A stretch of 64,000 nucleotides of DNA from positions 3,224,001 to 3,288,000 of the forward strand of contig NZ_JAZHRT010000001.1 in NCBI RefSeq assembly GCF_036924535.1, in the 5' to 3' direction. Below, in pieces: positions 1 through 8,835 of the stretch (within the stretch, counting starts at the first letter, position 1; each line of letters starts with the position of its first letter). The translations under genes were made by a program, and so were the position numbers. The stretch comes from Bradyrhizobium sp. AZCC 2262. Its GTDB lineage: Bacteria; Pseudomonadota; Alphaproteobacteria; Rhizobiales; Xanthobacteraceae. The notes beneath the pieces are model-generated. The model did not search any database. It had not been told where the DNA came from and saw only the letters and a program-made list of their open reading frames with translations.

Positions 1-1
1 G

Positions 2-1747
2 CTCTATCGTTTCACGCCGCTGCAGACGAATTTCCCGGCCAACATGGTGGCGCTCGACGGCGGCCGGCCGCAGGTGATGAACCTGAAGGACCTGCTGACG
101 CTGTTCGTCGCGTTCCGCGAGCAGGTGGTCACGCGCCGCACCAAATTCCTGCTCAACAAGGCCCGCGACCGCGCTCATATCCTGGTCGGTCTTGCGATTG
201 CGGTCGCCAATATCGACGAGATCATTCGCGTCATCAGAACCTCGCCCGATCCGACCACCGCGCGCGACACGTTGATGTCGCGGGACTGGCCGGCCAGGGA
301 CGTGGAAGCGATGATCACGCTGATCGATGATCCCCGGCACCGGATGGCGCCCGACGGAACCGCGCGGCTTTCGCTGGAGCAGGCCAAGGCCATTCTCGAC
401 CTGCGTCTGCAGCGGCTGACGGCGCTCGGCCGCGAGGAGATTTCGGAAGAGCTCGACAAGCTCGCGGTGGAAATCGCGGATTACCTCGACATCCTGCGCT
501 CGCGCGCGCGCGTACAGGCGATCATCAAGGAAGAGCTTGCGGCGGTAAAGGACGAGTTCGCCACCCCGCGCAAAACCGTCATTATCGAGCAGGAAGGCGA
601 GGTCGAGGACGAGGACCTGATCCAGCGCGAGGATATGGTGGTCACGGTCTCGCATGCCGGTTACGTCAAGCGCGTCCCGCTCTCGACCTATCGCGCCCAG
701 CGGCGCGGCGGCAAGGGAAGGGCGGGCATGCAGACCCGCGACGAGGACTTTGTCAGCCGCCTGTTCGTGGCCTCGACCCACACGCCGGTGCTGTTCTTCT
801 CGTCGCGCGGCCAGGTCTACAAGGAGAAGGTCTGGCGGCTGCCGGTGGCGGCGCCCAACGCACGCGGAAAGGCGCTGATCAACATCCTGCCGCTGGAGCA
901 GGGCGAGCGCATCACCACCATCATGCCGCTGCCGGAGGATGAATCCTCTTGGGGCAATCTCGACGTGATGTTCGCCACGACAGGCGGCACGGTTCGCCGC
1001 AACAAGCTGTCCGACTTCGTCGATGTCCGCCGCTCCGGCATCATCGCCATGAAGCTCGGGGAGGGCGAGGCGATCGTCGACGTGCAGATCTGCACCGAGC
1101 GCGACGACGTGCTGCTGACGGCGGCCGGCGGCCAGTGCATCCGCTTCCCCGTCACCGATGTGCGCGTCTTCACCGGCCGCACCTCCATGGGCGTGCGCGG
1201 CATTGCTTTGGCCGAAAACGACACGCTGATCTCGCTGGCGATCCTGCGCCATGTCGAGACCACCTCGGACGAACGGTCGGCCTACCTCAAGATGCGCCGT
1301 GCGGTGGCAGGCGAGGCCGCCGCCGAGGAAACCGCCGAGGCGGAGACCGATGAGGCGTCGACCGCGATCCAGCTTTCTTCCGACCGCTATGTCGAGATGT
1401 CGGCGCAGGAGCAGGTGGTATTGACGGTTTCCGTCAACGGCTACGGCAAGCGCACGTCATCTTACGAGTACCGCACCACCGGCCGCGGCGGCAAAGGCAT
1501 CGTCGCGATGAGCGTCAACAACCGCAACGGCAAGCTGGTGGCGTCATTCCCCGTCGAACACAGCGATCAGATCATGCTGGTGACCGACAAGGGCCAGCTC
1601 ATCCGCTGCCCGGTCGAGGACATCCGAATCGCCGGCCGCTCGACGCAAGGCGTCATCGTGTTCGATACCGCCGAGGACGAACACGTGGTGTCGGTCGAGC
1701 ATATCGGCGACGATGGGGAAAACGGCGAGAATGGCAACGGCGGCTGA
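2..1747 (+). CDS. gyrA: DNA gyrase subunit A, C-terminal two thirds (5' truncated by window edge)
   Basis: GyrA is the DNA-cleaving and DNA-wrapping subunit of gyrase, which introduces negative supercoils. The frame is open from the window edge, with LYRFTPLQTNFPANMVALDG at the start, so the active-site tyrosine region lies outside. About 581 codons remain: the end of the coiled-coil tower followed by the beta-pinwheel domain. The GyrA box QRRGGKG, needed for DNA wrapping, lies at about 698-718. Repeated blade motifs follow, such as GRTSMGVRG and GRSTQGVIV. An acidic Glu/Ala-rich insert sits between blades near 1310-1365, and the tail is acidic and Gly/Asn-rich. The next gene, after about 150 bases, is unrelated. 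Confidence 0.97.
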   Translation, partial: LYRFTPLQTNFPANMVALDGGRPQVMNLKDLLTLFVAFREQVVTRRTKFLLNKARDRAHILVGLAIAVANIDEIIRVIRTSPDPTTARDTLMSRDWPARDVEAMITLIDDPRHRMAPDGTARLSLEQAKAILDLRLQRLTALGREEISEELDKLAVEIADYLDILRSRARVQAIIKEELAAVKDEFATPRKTVIIEQEGEVEDEDLIQREDMVVTVSHAGYVKRVPLSTYRAQRRGGKGRAGMQTRDEDFVSRLFVASTHTPVLFFSSRGQVYKEKVWRLPVAAPNARGKALINILPLEQGERITTIMPLPEDESSWGNLDVMFATTGGTVRRNKLSDFVDVRRSGIIAMKLGEGEAIVDVQICTERDDVLLTAAGGQCIRFPVTDVRVFTGRTSMGVRGIALAENDTLISLAILRHVETTSDERSAYLKMRRAVAGEAAAEETAEAETDEASTAIQLSSDRYVEMSAQEQVVLTVSVNGYGKRTSSYEYRTTGRGGKGIVAMSVNNRNGKLVASFPVEHSDQIMLVTDKGQLIRCPVEDIRIAGRSTQGVIVFDTAEDEHVVSVEHIGDDGENGENGNGG

Positions 1748-1900
1748 GGCCGGTCTGCAGCGAATAGCCCAGGTGGAGCGAAGCGCACCCGGCGCGCCGC
1801 GCCAGGGTTCCCGTGCACGGTAAACCTGCTCTTAACCATAGATTGATACACAGTTGCGGTGTCCGGGTGGTGACCGTCCGGCTAAACGGGAGCGGATATC

Positions 1901-2410
1901 ATGCCCGTCGAGATGCTGACGTATGCCGAGCTGGGAGAAAGGCTCAAAGTTTCCCCGGAGGCTGCCCGTGCTCTGGTGAAGCGACACCGATGGCCGCGCT
2001 CGCGCGCCAACGACGGCAAGACGCTTGTCCAGGTCGATCTCAGCGAATTCAGCCATTCCCCAATATCCCGTCAGCCGCAAGCTCAGGCCGATCACCAGGT
2101 GGTCACCGCCCTAAAGCAACATATCGAGACCTTGCAGACCGAGCTGACAGAGATGAAGGTGATTGCCAGCGGCTATCGGGCCGACTTTGAGAGAGAATGC
2201 GAACGCACCAACAAGCTGTTGGCCGAACTTCTCAAAGCCAGCACGGAAAGCGCGGGAGCCCGGGAAAAGGCAGCGCTGCTCGAAGGTAAGCTATCGATGC
2301 TGACGCAACCCTGGCGACGTCGGCTGGTCGATGCTTTCACCCTTGCCCTGCCACAGGTCGCCTCCAACCCTCGCGAGAGCGCCGGCCCCATAGCCCAGTC
2401 ACAGAATTGA
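1901..2410 (+). CDS. HTH and coiled-coil protein of unknown function
   Basis: The 169-residue product starts with a MerR/excisionase-like helix-turn-helix (about residues 5-45: LTYAELGERLKVSPEAARAL). A Ser/Pro/Gln-rich linker and a long heptad-rich coiled coil follow (about 65-140), then a short basic segment WRRRLVDAF. The start has a good ribosome site (GGGAG, 8 bases upstream). The layout suggests a small DNA-binding or mobilisation-associated protein, as seen repeatedly in Bradyrhizobium and Rhodopseudomonas, but the function is unknown. Part of its coding sequence (2071-2118) recurs as a decayed copy at 37178-37225. Confidence 0.8.
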   Translation: MPVEMLTYAELGERLKVSPEAARALVKRHRWPRSRANDGKTLVQVDLSEFSHSPISRQPQAQADHQVVTALKQHIETLQTELTEMKVIASGYRADFERECERTNKLLAELLKASTESAGAREKAALLEGKLSMLTQPWRRRLVDAFTLALPQVASNPRESAGPIAQSQN

Positions 2411-2482
2411 ACCGGCTTGCCACGCGCCGGGCTCCGGCGTGACCGCCACAAACTTCAGCGCTCGCGTCCGTAGCTGCCAGCG

Positions 2483-2571
2483 GTAGCCCGGGTGGAGCGC
2501 AGCGTAACCCGGGATCGACCGATCCGCCGGCGCGACATTCCCCGAATTTCGCTTCGCCACATCCGGGCTAC
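2483..2571. repeat. Palindromic dispersed repeat (GTAGCCCGG family)
   Basis: The left arm GTAGCCCGGGTGGAGCG (2483-2499) is complementary to the right arm CGCTTCGCCACATCCGGGCTAC (2550-2571), apart from a few mismatches. A related half-copy, tagcccaggtggagcgaag, occurs at about 1766-1785 just after gyrA. This arrangement is typical of extragenic palindromes in Bradyrhizobium. It lies between convergent genes. Confidence 0.7.
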
Positions 2572-2599
2572 GACGCTTGTCGGGCTCTGGCGATTCGCA

Positions 2600-4084
2600 T
2601 CATTCCGCGGCAAACGGCGCTTCGCGCGGCACGATGATCCGGATTTTCGTTCCCGCGCCAGGCTTGGTTTCCAGGTTGATCCGGCCCCCCAAGCGATTCG
2701 TCACGATGTTGTGGACGATGTGTAGTCCGAGGCCGGTGCTGCCCTGGTCGCGCCGGGTCGTGAAGAATGGATCAAACACCTGGCGCTTGACCTCCGGGCT
2801 CATTCCGCAGCCGTCGTCTGAAAACAGCACTTCAACATTGTGCTTCCCCGACGCCTGCGCCGCGATACGGACCGATCCCCGTGCGCCGTCCGGAAAGGCG
2901 TGCACCGCGGAATTGATCACCAAATTGGTGAGCACCTGGCCGTAAGGTCCGGGATAGCTGTTCATGGCGAGATTGGGCTCGCATTCGACGCTGACCGCAA
3001 GATTTCTGCGCAGCCCGTACCGCAGTCCTTTGACGACCTGCCTGGTCACCTGGCCGAGATCAAAGCCTCTCCGGTCCGAAACGTTGCGATCGGCCGCAAC
3101 CTGCTTGAACGACTGTATCAAATCGATCGCGTGATTGAGGTTGATCATGACTTGCGACGCCGCCTCCCGGCCGGCCGCAATGAATTCAGTCAAGGTCGAC
3201 CGACGCACGCCGCCGCCGGCGACATTGGCTTCAAATCGATCGGCCTTGTTGAGGAACGCCGAGGCGACGGTCAAGCTGGTGCCGACGGGGGTGTTGAGTT
3301 CGTGGGCTACGCCGGCCACCAGCCTTCCCAGCGCGGCCAACTTCTCGGTCTGCACGAGACTGTCCTGCGCGGCGCGGAGATCCTCGAGCGATTGCGACAA
3401 TTGCCGCGTGCGTTCCTGAACCTCGGTGAACAGCCGCGTGTTCTCGATGGCGATGACTGCCTGACCGGCGAAGGTTTTCAGGAGCTCGACCTGCGCCCTG
3501 GGAAATAATTGCGGCTCAAGCCGCATGACTGCGATGGCGCCGATCGCGACCTCGTCGCGCAACATCGGCACGACAAGGATGCTGCGATAGCCGGAGGTTC
3601 GCTGCAGTTCGCTGTATCCGCCGGAGATCAGCACATCCGGCTCGTGCACGACGCGGCGCTCGCGAATTGCAACCGAGATCAGATTTTTGCTGGTCAGGGG
3701 GGCCGGGTAGGCCTTGCGCACCGCGGCCACCGATTCCGGAGAGAACTGATCGTGCGCGACCAGATCGACATGGTCGCCATCCCGGCGATAGACCGCGCTC
3801 AGCACACTCTGGCACAGCCGCGCTGCGTTCTTGACGATCCTGTCGAACACCGACTGGATGCCGGTCGGCGAGTCCGAAATGAGGCTCAATATCTCGGCTG
3901 TCGCTGCTTGCCGCTCTCTGGCCTCCTGAAGTTCGATCGCAAGTTGTTCGACGTCCGGTGCGGCGGGAGCTTCGACTTTCGTTTTTGCGGGGCCGGAGAC
4001 GCGCGCCGCTTTTGACGCCTGGCGGCGCTTTGCCGTGGTCGCCGCGCGGTTGCCCGATCTGTTTGGTCCGCCGCCTGCTTTCAT
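2600..4084 (-). CDS. GAF-domain sensor histidine kinase
   Basis: This is a soluble two-component sensor kinase of 494 residues. A basic, low-complexity N-terminus (1-45) and a short coiled coil precede a GAF domain (about 72-218), then another coiled coil and a HisKA-type core. The phospho-acceptor is His261 in GVAHELNTP. The N box is NLVINSAVHAF, and the G boxes are DDGCGM and GSTGLGLHIV. No membrane segment is present, so the signal is probably a cytoplasmic ligand or partner. ATG at 4084 is preferred, with GGGGCAGG just upstream; a TTG at 4096 would add four residues. No response regulator is adjacent. Confidence 0.93.
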   Translation of the reverse strand: MKAGGGPNRSGNRAATTAKRRQASKAARVSGPAKTKVEAPAAPDVEQLAIELQEARERQAATAEILSLISDSPTGIQSVFDRIVKNAARLCQSVLSAVYRRDGDHVDLVAHDQFSPESVAAVRKAYPAPLTSKNLISVAIRERRVVHEPDVLISGGYSELQRTSGYRSILVVPMLRDEVAIGAIAVMRLEPQLFPRAQVELLKTFAGQAVIAIENTRLFTEVQERTRQLSQSLEDLRAAQDSLVQTEKLAALGRLVAGVAHELNTPVGTSLTVASAFLNKADRFEANVAGGGVRRSTLTEFIAAGREAASQVMINLNHAIDLIQSFKQVAADRNVSDRRGFDLGQVTRQVVKGLRYGLRRNLAVSVECEPNLAMNSYPGPYGQVLTNLVINSAVHAFPDGARGSVRIAAQASGKHNVEVLFSDDGCGMSPEVKRQVFDPFFTTRRDQGSTGLGLHIVHNIVTNRLGGRINLETKPGAGTKIRIIVPREAPFAAE

Positions 4085-4161
4085 TACCTGCCCCAAGCCT
4101 CAAGATAAGCCATCGTATCGGCTTAGGGCTGCAAAGGGGAAGGGCGTCCCGCGTCTGCTTG

Positions 4162-4191
4162 GGTCAAAACAGACATGTCTGCTTTTGGACC
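4162..4191. repeat. Imperfect inverted repeat in the 4085-4388 gene-free stretch
   Basis: The segment reads as an inverted repeat centred on AGACATGTCT, with outer arms GGTC and GGACC; the left arm lacks two bases relative to the right. The roughly 300-base stretch 4085-4388 contains this palindrome and no convincing gene. The repeat could be the foot of a decayed element or a regulator site for the kinase gene, which starts about 80 bases away on the minus strand. Confidence 0.4.
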
Positions 4192-4388
4192 ACTGGAGGA
4201 CGCAGAAATGGTGCTGTACGTGGAACGCGCTCGCGTGCCGTTCAGCCTCGCCGGTCGCAAGCCTTGCGGTCTTTCGCGCGTCGGCTTGTTGCATTCTCCT
4301 TTCGTCGAACAGTATTCCTCCGGCTTGGAAAATCCCTTCTCGTAGTGCATTTGCTCATAATGTGCTGAATTTATCGTAGTTTGTGTGA

Positions 4389-4598
4389 GTGACGGATATG
4401 ATTAGTTTTCGTCGTCTTCAGGCTTTGCTGCAAAGCGCTGATGAAATGGCCAAGCTGATTGCTGAACTTTATGACCTTCGAATACGGGTTCAACGGGCCG
4501 AGGCGACAGCGCTTGCCAGGCGGCATGTCGCCGCAAGAAAGTCGGGCGGCGCTGTTGCGGATTTGACCCGGCGGACGGCTGGGACGAGGCTCAACTGA
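4389..4598 (+). CDS. Small helical protein of unknown function
   Basis: The 69-codon ORF begins with GTG at 4389; an in-frame ATG at 4398 is equally possible. The first 45 residues form a regular amphipathic helix (RLQALLQSADEMAKLIAELY), followed by a basic tail. No family was recognised. The helix pattern loosely resembles the small ORF at 57377-57613. The ribosome site is weak, so this is a tentative gene. Confidence 0.45.
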   Translation: MTDMISFRRLQALLQSADEMAKLIAELYDLRIRVQRAEATALARRHVAARKSGGAVADLTRRTAGTRLN

Positions 4599-4742
4599 GC
4601 GGTCGGCGCGAGAGAAAACTCGATCGGTCAGAGGTGCTCCCGAAGGCGGGCGTCGGCATGCAGAGTGCGCCCGCCAGACCAAAAGCAACTCGCGGCCGTC
4701 AAGAGTTCGTGACCGATCCTCCCAGGTTTTGATTGTTTTTGC

Positions 4743-6092
4743 TTATCGTTTGATGTGACGCGCGAGCACACGGTCCACCATCGCCCCGGCCGTTCCGAGA
4801 TAGTTCGATGGCTCGCACAAGGCGGCGAGTTGATCGTGGGGCAGGGCGGATGCGATCGCCGGCCGCCGCAGCAACGCGTCGAGCAGCGGCTCACGGCGCG
4901 TGAAGGCATCGCGGCAGGCGGCGTAGACCTCGTCATGCGCAAGCTGCCGGCCAAGCGCGGGCGCGAGCCCCATCATGACCGCTTCGGCCACGATTAGGCC
5001 GCGCGTGGAATCGAGGTTTCGCTTCATTGCCGCCTGATCGACGATCAGGCCGGAGAGCATGAATTGCGCCTGCGCGAGCGAGCCCGCCGTCAGTAGACAG
5101 ACCTGCGGCAACGCCATCCATTCGGCATGCCACGGGCCGGTGGCGCGCTCGAGATCCTGCACCATGGCGTCGAGCATCAGCGAAGCGGCGTCGCGCGAGA
5201 TTTTTGCGTTGGCCAGCAGAATTTCCGACGAGATTGGATTGCGCTTCTGCGGCATGGTCGAAGATGCGCCGCGGTGCGAGGAGAACGGTTCGAACACCTC
5301 GCCGATCTCGGTCGCCATCAGGATCATGACGTCATAGCCGATCTTGCCGAGCGCGCCGCAGATCACGGCAAGCGTCTGGACCATTTCGACCAGCCCGTCG
5401 CGCGCGACATGCCAGGTAATGTCAGGCTCGGTGAGACCGAGCGCGCGGGCGTAGGCGGCGCGCACGACGAGGCCGCGGTCGCCGAGCGAGGCCAGCGTCC
5501 CCACGGCGCCGCCAAGCTGCGCCTGCAGGGCACGAGGCTTGGCTTGTTCGAGCCGCTCGGCCGAGCGCTGCAGCGCCGAGAGCCAGATCGCAGCCTTGTG
5601 CCCGAACGTGATCGGCAGGGCCTGCTGCAGATGGGTTCGCCCTGCCATCGGCGTATCGCGATGGAGGCGGGCGATATCGGCGAGCGTGGCCATGACCTCG
5701 GTAAGCTGGGTGTCGATCAGCTTAACCGCTTCGCGCAGTTGCAGCACGGTCGCCGTGTCCATGACGTCCTGGGTGGTCGCCCCCCAATGCACGTAGCGGC
5801 CGGCTTCGCCGAGCCGCTCGGAGAGCTGGCGCACCAGGCCGACGATGGGATAGCCGACATTCTCGGTGTCGTGTTTCAATTGCGCGCTGTCGAGTGCAAT
5901 CTCCGGTGCCTTTTGCGCGATCACCTCGGCCGCCTCGCGCGGAATGACGCCGGTTTCGCCCTGGGCCACGGCAAGCGCCACTTCCGCCTGCACATAGGCC
6001 TTGAGGAGGGCTTCATCGGAACATGCCGCCCGCATGGCCGGGGTGGAGAACACGTCGCGATAGAGGACGCTGTCGAACATGGTGCTGGCCAC
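4743..6092 (-). CDS. Fumarase/aspartase-superfamily lyase, 3-carboxy-cis,cis-muconate cycloisomerase-like
   Basis: The 449-residue protein belongs to the superfamily that includes PcaB, PurB and argininosuccinate lyase. The signature loop GASSTMPQKRNP is present at about residues 278-289. The substrate-binding segments GATTQDVMDT and GRTHLQQA are conserved. Length and sequence fit PcaB-like proteins better than genuine PurB. It starts with GTG at 6092, supported by AAGGA six bases upstream; ATG at 6080 is the alternative. It lies just downstream of a ThDP-dependent decarboxylase on the same strand, and the two may belong to one aromatic-acid or hydroxy-acid route. Whether it cycloisomerises carboxymuconate or acts on another substrate cannot be told. 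Confidence 0.85.
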   Translation of the reverse strand: MASTMFDSVLYRDVFSTPAMRAACSDEALLKAYVQAEVALAVAQGETGVIPREAAEVIAQKAPEIALDSAQLKHDTENVGYPIVGLVRQLSERLGEAGRYVHWGATTQDVMDTATVLQLREAVKLIDTQLTEVMATLADIARLHRDTPMAGRTHLQQALPITFGHKAAIWLSALQRSAERLEQAKPRALQAQLGGAVGTLASLGDRGLVVRAAYARALGLTEPDITWHVARDGLVEMVQTLAVICGALGKIGYDVMILMATEIGEVFEPFSSHRGASSTMPQKRNPISSEILLANAKISRDAASLMLDAMVQDLERATGPWHAEWMALPQVCLLTAGSLAQAQFMLSGLIVDQAAMKRNLDSTRGLIVAEAVMMGLAPALGRQLAHDEVYAACRDAFTRREPLLDALLRRPAIASALPHDQLAALCEPSNYLGTAGAMVDRVLARHIKR

Positions 6093-6276
6093 GGCGGTTC
6101 CTTTTCAAAAATGCAAGGCCATAACATTTACATGTGCAAACTTGTCAAGCGCGAGGGGCGGGCGCCGTTGAGGCTCGCGGTGGTCGCGTCCGATCGCGTC
6201 GTCCCTCAAACGCGTGGCGGCCGTCACCCATGCAGCCTGCCATTCCGAAAGCCCGGCAAGCGAAGCTTCAGCGCGG

Positions 6277-7941
6277 CTAGCGCTTGCCTTCGATGGCAAT
6301 CTCGACGAGATACGGACGGTCCGCCGCAACGGCCTTTGCTACGGTGCCGGCGATGTCTTCGGCCTTCTCAACCCGGACAGCTTCGACGCCCATGCCGGCT
6401 GCGAGGCGCACGAAGTCGAGCGCGGGGCCGGTGATATCCATGTTTTGATAGGGATGCTGGGTGCCGGCTTCGAAATTCTGACGCCAGACATCCACGTTGT
6501 GTTTGAGGATGCGGTACTCGTGGTTCGCAAGCACCACGAACACGATCGCAAGCTTGTGGTGCGCGGCAGTCCACAGCGCCTGGATCGCATACATCGCAGA
6601 GCCGTCGCCGGAGACGGCGACGACCGGTCGGTCCGGCATTGCGACCTTGACGCCGATCGCGCCGGGAAGGCCCTGGCCGATGCCGCCACCACGACCGCCG
6701 AAATAATCGCCGAAGCCGCGATAGTCGAAGGCGCGCGCAAGATCGAGGCTGGCCGTAATGCTTTCATCGACGATGACAACATTGTCGGGTAGCCCGCGGC
6801 GAAGTTCCGCGGTGACGCGCGGCATCGAGTTGGGCTGGCGGTTCCAGCTCTTCTCGACGCGCGCGCGATAGGCCTCTTTCTCTTTCGCCTGCAATTCGGC
6901 CAACGAGGCATTGCGGATTTGCGTGGCCTGTTTGAAGTCCGCGCCCGCCTTTGCGCGTAGCGCTTCCGTCAATGCACGGAGGCTGACGGCGATGTCGCCG
7001 ACGATGCCGGCATCGAGCCGGTTGTTGAGTGCGAGACGTTCGGCAGAAGCTTCGATCTGCAGCAGGGACACGCCGTCGGCAATGTGGCCACCCGGCGCAA
7101 ACCAGATGTCCTCGAAGAAGGGACCGCCGATGAGCAGCACGAGATCGGTATCGCCGAGCGCCTTTCGCACCTGCCGGGCGTCGCCGGGGAGCGACTGACG
7201 GTAGCTCGGATGGCTGGTCGGGAAGGGCGCGTGATGCCGCAGCCCTTCGAACCACACGGTTGCTCCGATTGTTTCCGCCAGAGCCACCAGCGCCTGTTCG
7301 CCGCCCGATCTTGCAACGTCGTCGCCGGCGATGATGGCCGGCTTCTTCGACTTCAGAAGCAGCGTGGCCAGCGCTTCCACGCCGGCCGGATCGGGTCGCG
7401 TCGATCGCCACAGATTATCCGGCGTCGACGCATCGACTGCGGTTTCCTGTTCCATGACGTCGATCGGCAGCGATACGAACACCGGGCCCTGTGGCGCGTC
7501 AGTCGCTACCTTGAACGCACGCCGCATGATCGGTGCGATTTCGTCGGCACGCTCGATCTGCACGCTCCACTTGGTCACTGGCGCTGCTATCGCAACGAGG
7601 TCATGGCCGAGCAGCGGATTTTTGAGCCGCATTCGCGTGTCTTGCTGACCGGCAGTTACGACCACGGGCGAATTTGCTTTCAGCGCGCCGTAGAGCGAAC
7701 CGATGCCGTTGCCAAGGCCGGGAGCGACGTGCAGGTTGGCGACGGTGACGCGTCCCGACGCCTGCGCATAGAAGCTGGCGGCGCTGACAGCGACGCCTTC
7801 ATGCAGCGCCATGATGTATTCGATTTGCGGAAATGCCGGCAAGCTGTCGAGCAGCGGCGTCTCTGTTGTGCCGGGATTGCCGAAGATATGGCGCACGCCG
7901 TGCGACACGAACGATTCCATCAGCACACGACGTCCGCGCAT
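6277..7941 (-). CDS. Thiamine-diphosphate-dependent decarboxylase, benzoylformate-decarboxylase-like
   Basis: The 554-residue product has the three-domain ThDP fold: Pyr domain (1-170), central domain (190-330) and PP domain (370-530). The cofactor-activating Glu lies in MALHEG. Counterparts of both catalytic histidines of benzoylformate decarboxylase are visible, in NLHVAPGLGN and FPTSHP. The serine of the GNPGS motif is Thr here. The metal/ThDP motif starts at GDGSAMY, near residue 440. ATG at 7941 has GGGAG upstream; the longer reading to 8106 is less likely. Its substrate is probably a 2-keto acid, perhaps aromatic. The pcaB-like lyase follows on the same strand. Confidence 0.85.
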   Translation of the reverse strand: MRGRRVLMESFVSHGVRHIFGNPGTTETPLLDSLPAFPQIEYIMALHEGVAVSAASFYAQASGRVTVANLHVAPGLGNGIGSLYGALKANSPVVVTAGQQDTRMRLKNPLLGHDLVAIAAPVTKWSVQIERADEIAPIMRRAFKVATDAPQGPVFVSLPIDVMEQETAVDASTPDNLWRSTRPDPAGVEALATLLLKSKKPAIIAGDDVARSGGEQALVALAETIGATVWFEGLRHHAPFPTSHPSYRQSLPGDARQVRKALGDTDLVLLIGGPFFEDIWFAPGGHIADGVSLLQIEASAERLALNNRLDAGIVGDIAVSLRALTEALRAKAGADFKQATQIRNASLAELQAKEKEAYRARVEKSWNRQPNSMPRVTAELRRGLPDNVVIVDESITASLDLARAFDYRGFGDYFGGRGGGIGQGLPGAIGVKVAMPDRPVVAVSGDGSAMYAIQALWTAAHHKLAIVFVVLANHEYRILKHNVDVWRQNFEAGTQHPYQNMDITGPALDFVRLAAGMGVEAVRVEKAEDIAGTVAKAVAADRPYLVEIAIEGKR

Positions 7942-8208
7942 TTTTCTCCCTTTCGATTGCTCTGATCCGTTTTGTGCATCATCGGCCGGGACGCCGTCCA
8001 TGGCAACCGGGCATGGCGCTTTGCGCCCGCGCGGCCGGCTGCGTCTTCCGCATGCTTTGGCCGGAGCTGCGAGCGCAGGTCCGTCTTCTAATTCACAAGC
8101 GAACAACTCGCCTATTGCGAGCGCGCGACTAGAGTAGCTGTTCTGCTGCCCGCAACAGCCACAGCTGAACCGCGTGACTACGGTATCGGAAGATTGTATG
8201 CTTGTCGC

Positions 8209-8787
8209 ATGGGACTACTGATCTTCAGCACCAACGTCACCTTAGACGGCTGTGTCGACCACCAAGAAGGAATCGCCGACAACGAGACACACGCCTTCTT
8301 CACTCGCCTCATGGACGAGAGCGGGGCGATGCTGTGGGGCCGCGTCACGTACGAGATGATGGAGGGCTACTGGCCAGCGGTCGCCCGCGGCGAAGCAGAG
8401 GTACCGCCGCCGATGCGCGAGTGGGCGGTTAAGCTGGATGCCAAGCCGAAGTACGTGGTGTCGTCAACGCGAAACGACTTTCCGTGGAACAATAGCCACC
8501 ACATCGCCGGTGACCTGCGAACAGGCGTGCAGAATCTCAAGGGTGCGACCCCGGCGGGCGTGCTCCTCGGTAGCGGCAAGCTCGCGGCTGAGCTGGATCG
8601 GCTGGATTTGATCGACGAGTACAAGTTCCTCGTTCACCCCAGGATCGTCGGCCACGGCCCCACTCTGTACGAGAGCGGCTTGCCGAGCGCGCGACAGCTC
8701 GAATTGGTTTCGGCGAAGCCGCTCCGCAACGGCGTTGTTGCTATGCACTACCGACGCTCTTTGACGAAAGTCGCAAGGCAGGAATAG
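8209..8787 (+). CDS. RibD C-terminal/dihydrofolate-reductase-like family protein
   Basis: The 192-residue protein matches the RibD-C family of small NADPH reductases. It opens with MGLLIFSTNVTLDGCVD, has the strand/helix motif MLWGRVTYEMM, and the nucleotide-binding segment GVLLGSGKLAAELDRLDLIDE near residues 125-145. Such proteins are stand-alone relatives of the riboflavin reductase domain and usually have no assigned substrate. ATG at 8209 fits the family start; a TTG at 8194 is possible. No clear ribosome site is seen, so translation may be leaderless or weak. Confidence 0.85.
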   Translation: MGLLIFSTNVTLDGCVDHQEGIADNETHAFFTRLMDESGAMLWGRVTYEMMEGYWPAVARGEAEVPPPMREWAVKLDAKPKYVVSSTRNDFPWNNSHHIAGDLRTGVQNLKGATPAGVLLGSGKLAAELDRLDLIDEYKFLVHPRIVGHGPTLYESGLPSARQLELVSAKPLRNGVVAMHYRRSLTKVARQE

Positions 8788-8835
8788 CTCATGGCCGGGT
8801 TTTCTCTGCGGCAACAAAATTAATGAGTATGCGAC

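Noticed and set aside
2600..4096. TTG start at 4096 for the GAF kinase
   Set aside because: ATG 4084 has a ribosome-like GGGGCAGG just upstream, and the longer form adds only four residues.
4743..6092. purB (adenylosuccinate lyase)
   Set aside because: Length, the ThDP-enzyme neighbour and overall pattern fit the PcaB-like branch, although the superfamily signature alone cannot exclude PurB activity.
5127..6434. Long plus-strand ORF (435 codons) opposite the pcaB-like gene
   Set aside because: It is composed of Arg/His/Gln-rich text without motifs, and the opposite strand holds a complete enzyme.
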